Assembly (NCBI GenBank): GCA_028866445.1
Contig: JAGWIE010000022.1
Span: 1 to 10,990 of the forward strand
DNA length: 10,990 nt
Reading direction: 5' to 3'
Source: Rhodospirillales bacterium
Lineage (GTDB): Bacteria; Pseudomonadota; Alphaproteobacteria; Acetobacterales; Acetobacteraceae
Made by a program: the position numbers and the translations under genes. The notes under the pieces were generated by a model, which worked only from the letters and a program-made list of their open reading frames with translations, was not told where the DNA came from and made no database searches. The stretch's first letter is position 1. Each line of letters starts with the position of its first letter. Below are positions 7,495 to 10,990 of the stretch, piece after piece.

Positions 7495-7517
7495 GTGGCT
7501 TTTTTTAAAAAGCCGCA
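7495..7517 (+). terminator. Hairpin after fmdB, possible terminator
   Basis: GTGGCTTTTT and AAAAAGCCGCA can pair (five T-A, then C-G, G-C, G-C, a T-G wobble, G-C and T-A), with a loop of about two bases, 18 bases past the fmdB stop. The following sequence (CCAAAAACTTTTA) lacks an uninterrupted T-run, so this is not a textbook intrinsic terminator on the plus strand. On the minus strand the hairpin is followed by A-rich sequence. Confidence 0.45.
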
Positions 7518-7528
7518 CCAAAAACTTT

Positions 7529-7534
7529 TATAAT
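7529..7534 (+). promoter_or_regulatory. TATAAT -10-like hexamer upstream of the 183-aa gene
   Basis: A perfect TATAAT occurs 95 bases before the ATG at 7629. The expected -35 position falls in the A/T-rich fmdB hairpin and holds only a weak match (TTAAAA). It is suggestive of a separate promoter for the downstream gene, but such hexamers arise by chance in AT-rich sequence. Confidence 0.25.
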
Positions 7535-7628
7535 TGCATACTTGGCTAACTGATCCAAAAGCGCGGTTAAGGCCTTTGATCCCCGCAAATCATTTCCATA
7601 ACGTGAAGATAAAAGCTATACAGCCCCA

Positions 7629-8180
7629 ATGTTTAAGCTTGGGCACTTTGTGGATGGCGTTTGGAGCCAATACTCTCACCCCGCGATTTTCAGCGTCGAG
7701 CGCAATCAAACCAACGAGTCGAAGCTGCTTGCGACTGCTCCCCGCAGCGATCCCGCTATATTTCGGGCGCTGGTGAACGGGCTAAATCCCCATTTGTTTC
7801 TACTTTATGTCCTTCATACACCTCGAGGCGAAGGGAAAGCCGGACGATATCAGAGTAACAGTATCGACCATGCTGATTTCGCTAATTTTCTTTCTTGCTT
7901 TGAAGATTTTTTTCAATCTGACTCTCGTTTTGATCTCTGGGCCCATTCGCCGGCTGATCGAGCAACGATTGTCTGGGATCGCCATGATCTGATTCATGTC
8001 TATGGCATCGTCGAACATGCTGTCACAGCGCTGCGCGGGTTAGGATTCCAGCAAGGCTGCCCAATAATCAATTTCGTCCATCAGCATTACTACCATCATG
8101 AAAACGACGAACGCGCTGCGCAATTGTTAACTGCATTTGATTGGAACTGGTCACCACTCCGCTCTGAAGACGAACAGTAA
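7629..8180 (+). CDS. Conserved-looking protein of unknown function (183 aa)
   Basis: I cannot assign a function. The protein is soluble-looking, with no signal peptide or membrane helix. It has a hydrophobic core segment NPHLFLLYVLHTPRGEGKAG (53-72), an aromatic/acidic segment FANFLSCFEDFFQSDSRFDL (84-103), HSPADRATIVWDRHDLIHVYG (106-126) and a histidine-rich patch HQHYYHH (151-157), ending in FDWNWSPLRSEDEQ. The segments have the feel of a widespread uncharacterised family containing HSPAD-A-VWDRH-L-YAYG. The ATG at 7629 is the only start after an in-frame TAA at 7596-7598, but no Shine-Dalgarno sequence is visible. It is less GC-rich than fmdAB and faces amiE tail to tail. No link to amide metabolism is apparent. 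Confidence 0.7.
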   Translation: MFKLGHFVDGVWSQYSHPAIFSVERNQTNESKLLATAPRSDPAIFRALVNGLNPHLFLLYVLHTPRGEGKAGRYQSNSIDHADFANFLSCFEDFFQSDSRFDLWAHSPADRATIVWDRHDLIHVYGIVEHAVTALRGLGFQQGCPIINFVHQHYYHHENDERAAQLLTAFDWNWSPLRSEDEQ

Positions 8181-8215
8181 GTCGGCAATCTCCAACTGCA
8201 CAAACCCGGCCACTC

Positions 8216-8252
8216 GTCATTGTGAGCCCGCATCGCGGGCGCGCCAATCCAC
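8216..8252. repeat. Dispersed palindromic repeat-like element (GTCATTG-GAGC type)
   Basis: The sequence begins GTCATTGTGAGCCCGC and ends GCGCGCCAATCCAC. It has a perfect GCCCGC-ATC-GCGGGC hairpin (8226-8240) and outer ATTG (8219-8222) / CAAT (8245-8248) arms. This matches the layout of a widely scattered intergenic repeat, GTCATTGCGAGC...GGCAATCCA, that I know from many proteobacterial genomes. Only one copy is in the window, so repetition cannot be tested here. Confidence 0.5.
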
Positions 8253-8430
8253 CGCCTCTCACTCCACAATCACCCCACCGCAAAACTCCAAACGCAAACC
8301 CAATTCATATCATACAGCTGTCAATCAATTTTCTTCTAAAATCATAACAAATTGATGGCGCGAACCTACAAACCCGTACCACCCAAAAAACACGTATCTT
8401 TTAAATTCAATATCTAACAAATCGTTAGTA

Positions 8431-8446
8431 TGTTCCACGTGGAACA
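8431..8446. other. parS-like palindrome, copy 1
   Basis: TGTTCCACGTGGAACA is a perfect 16-base palindrome, extended to 20 bases by flanking TA on both sides. It differs from the classical ParB/Spo0J site TGTTTCACGTGAAACA only by a symmetric C/G at positions 5 and 12. C at position 5 occurs in some known parS sites. It is identical to the copy at 8463-8478. Confidence 0.72.
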
Positions 8447-8462
8447 TAGGTCACCCGCCTTA

Positions 8463-8478
8463 TGTTCCACGTGGAACA
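8463..8478. other. parS-like palindrome, copy 2
   Basis: This is a second exact TGTTCCACGTGGAACA, extended to 18 bases by flanking A and T. It lies 32 bases (about three helical turns) after copy 1 and seven bases beyond the amiE stop. On the plus strand it is followed by five T residues, so it might incidentally act as a hairpin terminator. The duplication and the match to parS favour ParB binding. Confidence 0.72.
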
Positions 8479-8485
8479 TTTTTGG

Positions 8486-9532
8486 CTAATCCGCCGCGGT
8501 TTTAGCCTCCGCCCCGTTTGGAATCCCCTCAATCGGGCACTCCTCCGTACCCAAAGTGCTGCGAGTCAGCGCTTCCACTTTCGCGCGGGTGGCTTCCGGG
8601 TCGTTCACCCATTCGCGGTAGAAATCAAACGGGCAAACCGCCATCCCCGGCTGATTCTCACGGGAATTCAGCATGCCGGTATAACCCCGGTGCAACAGCT
8701 TGAACAAATGATTTTGCGATTGCAGATTCTTCCGCGCATCGCGGATAAGGAATTTCGAAAGTGCGGCGTATTGAATGCCGTAATCCTCCTCCCCGCATTC
8801 GCCCAAGGTGCGGCCATCGAACCCGATGATCGCGGAATGGCCGAAATAGGAGTACACGCCATCAAACCCTGTGGCATTGGCAACGGCGACGTAGCAATTA
8901 TTCGCCCAGGCCATGGTTTTGGCCATCAGCACCTGCTGTTCCTTGGCGGGATACATATAGCCCTGGCAACGGATAATCAGCTCCGCGCCTTTCATCGCGC
9001 AATCCCGCCAGATTTCGGGGTAGTTACCGTCGTCGCAGATAATCAGGCTGATCTTCATGCCCTTCGGGCCTTCGGAAACATAGGTGCACCCGCCAGGGTA
9101 CCACCCCTCCACCGGCACCCAGGGCATGATCTTGCGGTATTTCTGCACGATCTCGCCTTTGTCGTTGATCAGCACCAGGGTATTGTAAGGCACCTTATTC
9201 GGGTGGTCCTCATGCCGTTCGCCGGTTAAGGAAAATACCCCCCAGACTTTTGATTCTCTGCAGGCCGCCGCGAAGATTTCAGTTTCCTCGCCCGGCACGG
9301 TGGCGGCGGTTTCCATCATTTCGCCAGGGTCGTACATGATCCCTTGTGTGGAATATTCAGGAAACACCACAAGGTCCATGCCCGGCAGGCCGAGTTTCAT
9401 GCCAGGGATCATCGCGGCGATCTTCTTGGCGTTTTCGATCACTTCGGCTTTCGTATGCAACCGCGGCATCTTGTAATTCACCACCGCCACGCCGACAGTA
9501 TCCACACTGCTGGAAATATCTCCATGCAACAT
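8486..9532 (-). CDS. amiE: Aliphatic amidase AmiE (348 aa)
   Basis: AmiE hydrolyses short aliphatic amides (acetamide, propionamide) to ammonia and carboxylic acids in the cytoplasm. It belongs to the nitrilase superfamily and forms oligomers. The protein is recognisably close to Pseudomonas AmiE over its whole length, including the opening HGDISSS-DTVGVAVVNYKM. Catalytic residues fall at the same numbers: E59 (VVFPEY), K134 (KYRKIMPW), E142 (VEGWYPGG) and C166 (IICDDGNYPE). The length (346 in Pseudomonas) fits, so the enzyme should be active. The start ATG has AAAGGGA with a 7-base spacing. It is 51 bases downstream of the permease stop, with a terminator in that gap. The related formamidase AmiF is an alternative, but the N-terminus and the overall resemblance to AmiE favour AmiE. 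No amiR, amiC or amiS is in the window. Confidence 0.96.
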   Translation of the reverse strand: MLHGDISSSVDTVGVAVVNYKMPRLHTKAEVIENAKKIAAMIPGMKLGLPGMDLVVFPEYSTQGIMYDPGEMMETAATVPGEETEIFAAACRESKVWGVFSLTGERHEDHPNKVPYNTLVLINDKGEIVQKYRKIMPWVPVEGWYPGGCTYVSEGPKGMKISLIICDDGNYPEIWRDCAMKGAELIIRCQGYMYPAKEQQVLMAKTMAWANNCYVAVANATGFDGVYSYFGHSAIIGFDGRTLGECGEEDYGIQYAALSKFLIRDARKNLQSQNHLFKLLHRGYTGMLNSRENQPGMAVCPFDFYREWVNDPEATRAKVEALTRSTLGTEECPIEGIPNGAEAKTAAD

Positions 9533-9549
9533 CTTTTATCCCTTTCAAG

Positions 9550-9576
9550 AAAAAAGCCGGACCCAAAGGCCCGGCT
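9550..9576 (-). terminator. Intrinsic terminator between the permease gene and amiE
   Basis: On the minus strand GCCGGGCC, a TTTG loop and GGTCCGGC form an eight-pair stem with one G-U wobble, immediately followed by six T residues. It starts about eight bases after the permease stop (9584). The T-tract ends 17 bases before the amiE ATG, so amiE's ribosome-binding site directly follows the terminator. Sequence fit is very good; whether it attenuates or fully stops transcription is unknown. Confidence 0.85.
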
Positions 9577-9583
9577 GCAAGGA

Positions 9584-10990
9584 TTAGTGGTTAAGGTCTG
9601 CTGGCGTGCCGTAAGAGAGCACGGGTTCTGCATGGGGTTTTTTACACTCGTCGTGGCAGGCGGAATCGAGCGAGCAGCAGAGCGAACAGATATTGCCCTT
9701 GTGGAAGGGGCAGCCTGTCATGTCCAAGGCTTCATACTCATAGCCGCAGGAAACGCAGCTTAGCGTGTCGTGCGTGATACCGGCATGATAGCCTGCCTCG
9801 CGGGCGATATAGTATTTGCCCTTGGTGGCAATGGCGATGATAGGCGAGGCGATGAAGGAAATGCCCAGCGCGATGAAAGCTGAGTAGGCGGCTGCGTATT
9901 CGCCAAACACGTGGAAGAAGGCGAGCACGGAGATGAACGAGGCGATGACCATCGCGCCGAAGCCGACCGGATTGAAATTATAGAGATGCGCCCGTTTGAA
10001 TTCGATATAAGACGGGCTGAGTTTCAAGATCGGCTTGTTGATGACGAGGTCGGCCGTGACCGCGCCGATCCATGCCACCGCGACGTTAGAATAGAAGCCC
10101 AAAATGTGCCCCAGGACGGAGAACATATTGAGTTCCATCATGGTGAGCGAGATGCCGACATTGAAAAAGATGTAGACAACACGGCCAGGATGCACATGCA
10201 GCAGGCGTGAGAAGAAGTTAGACCAGGAGAGCGAGCCGGAATAGGCGTTGGTGACGTTGATCTTGATCTGCGAGAGGATGACGAAGAAGGTAGCGATGGT
10301 GATGGCGGTGAAGCCGGCGCCAAAGATGTAGGTAAAGCCGGTATGGTACATCTGGATGGGCTCATTTGCCTCAGCCAGTTTGGTGCCGTGCGAGACCGCG
10401 ACGGAAGCGAAGAAGGAGCCCATGAGCTGTTTGGCAGCCCCTAGAATGACCCAGCCAGGGCCAGCACCCAGAACAGCCAGCCACCAGCCGAAGGAAGATT
10501 TCTTGGTTTTATCTGGCATGAAACGCAGATAATCCGCCTGTTCGCCGATTTGTGCGATGAGGGAAAGGGCGATGCCGGCGGCGGAACCGAACAACAGCGG
10601 GTTGAAGGCGGTGCCGCTGGGGGAGGAGCCGGCGAAGTTGGTCCAGTTCGAGATGGCGTGCGGGTCTCCCACCAGTACCGCGACGGGCGGGGAGAACAGC
10701 AGCAGAAGCCAAAGCGGCTGTGTCCAGGCTTGAAGTTTTGAAAGCAATGTCATCCCGAAGGTAACGAGCGGGATGATCATGAGCGAGCCAATGGCGTAGC
10801 CTATGGGCAGCGGAATGCCGAAATAGAGATTGAACGCCTGCGCCATGATCGAGCCTTCAAGTGCAAAGAAAATGAAGGTAAACGAGGCGTAGATGACCGA
10901 GGTGATGGTGGAGCCGAGATAGCCGAAGCCAGCCCCGCGGGTGAGCAAATCGACATCTACATTATACTTCGCACAGTAATAGGCGATGGG
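9584..10990 (-). CDS. NCS1-family permease with C-terminal eight-cysteine module (5' end beyond window)
   Basis: This is an inner-membrane transporter of the nucleobase:cation symporter-1 family. 468 residues are visible, and the frame is open to the window edge starting PIAYYCAKYNVDVDLLTR. An apparent start (TTG) near 10948 is internal, since the paralogous sensor carries about 90 more residues before the first visible one. Shared blocks with the sensor's permease half include GAGFGYLGSTITS-IYASFTF, AQIGEQADYLRF, INVTNAYSGSLSWSNFFSRL and IEFKRAHLYNFNPVG. The tail has CxxC-x11-C-x7-CxxCC-x5-C-x3-C (9644-9757), the same spacing as in the sensor, and ends 19 residues later without a kinase. Its position upstream of amiE suggests import of an amide or another nitrogen compound. 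The substrate is not readable from sequence; NCS1 relatives carry cytosine, purines, allantoin and hydantoins. Confidence 0.93.
   Translation of the reverse strand, partial: PIAYYCAKYNVDVDLLTRGAGFGYLGSTITSVIYASFTFIFFALEGSIMAQAFNLYFGIPLPIGYAIGSLMIIPLVTFGMTLLSKLQAWTQPLWLLLLFSPPVAVLVGDPHAISNWTNFAGSSPSGTAFNPLLFGSAAGIALSLIAQIGEQADYLRFMPDKTKKSSFGWWLAVLGAGPGWVILGAAKQLMGSFFASVAVSHGTKLAEANEPIQMYHTGFTYIFGAGFTAITIATFFVILSQIKINVTNAYSGSLSWSNFFSRLLHVHPGRVVYIFFNVGISLTMMELNMFSVLGHILGFYSNVAVAWIGAVTADLVINKPILKLSPSYIEFKRAHLYNFNPVGFGAMVIASFISVLAFFHVFGEYAAAYSAFIALGISFIASPIIAIATKGKYYIAREAGYHAGITHDTLSCVSCGYEYEALDMTGCPFHKGNICSLCCSLDSACHDECKKPHAEPVLSYGTPADLNH

Larger units (their letters stand above)
8181..8485. other. 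Intergenic stretch between convergent genes
   Basis: No coding frame is convincing here. The stretch holds a dispersed-repeat-like hairpin near 8216-8252, an inverted repeat ATCAATTT (8324-8331) / AAATTGAT (8349-8356) and two parS-like palindromes close to the amiE stop. The part from about 8290 to 8430 is AT-rich relative to its surroundings. No T-tracted terminator for either flanking gene was recognised. Confidence 0.6.

Noticed and set aside
8324..8356. ATCAATTT / AAATTGAT inverted repeat as terminator or origin element
   Set aside because: It has a long 17-base loop, no T-run, and no DnaA-box cluster was seen nearby. Chance occurrence in AT-rich sequence is likely.
8430..8486. Palindromes as a terminator pair for amiE
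   Set aside because: On the minus strand (amiE direction) neither hairpin is followed by a T-run. The exact duplication and the CACGTG-centred parS match explain them better.

Overview
The window looks like chromosome (or a large replicon) of a GC-rich alphaproteobacterium. The gene set would fit an Acetobacteraceae-like organism, but no phylogenetic marker is present, so this is inference. The core is a short-chain amide and nitrogen-scavenging locus. It holds two unrelated amidases: FmdA, of the acetamidase/formamidase family, with its small zinc-ribbon partner FmdB, and AmiE, a nitrilase-superfamily aliphatic amidase. It also holds an NCS1-type permease and a two-component system whose sensor is itself an NCS1 permease fused to a hybrid histidine kinase.

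Layout. Positions 1 to about 143 are the end of an IS5-family insertion sequence, with the transposase N-terminus on the minus strand. Positions 252-1124 (minus) carry a membrane-protein gene split by one in-frame TAA. Positions 1125-1474 hold no supportable gene. Positions 1475-5759 (minus) encode the sensor kinase and, overlapping it by 11 bases, a LuxR-type response regulator. A 147-base divergent intergenic region containing an inverted repeat separates the sensor from fmdA-fmdB (5907-7476, plus). A hairpin, an unrecognised 183-residue gene (7629-8180, plus) and an AT-richer intergenic stretch follow. That stretch holds a dispersed-repeat-like hairpin and two identical parS-like palindromes 32 bases apart. 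On the minus strand, amiE (8486-9532) lies downstream of an NCS1 permease gene that runs off the right edge, with an intrinsic terminator between the two.

How it may work together. The permease half of the sensor and the stand-alone permease are clear paralogues. Both carry the same eight-cysteine module with identical spacing right after the membrane domain. The simplest model is that the fused permease senses an amide or related nitrogen compound and signals through H678 to the LuxR-type regulator. The regulator would control fmdAB and perhaps permease-amiE, while the stand-alone paralogue imports the substrate. This resembles in concept CbrA, a solute:sodium symporter fused to a kinase, but uses another transporter family and an added cysteine module. 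The ligand and the regulon are inference.
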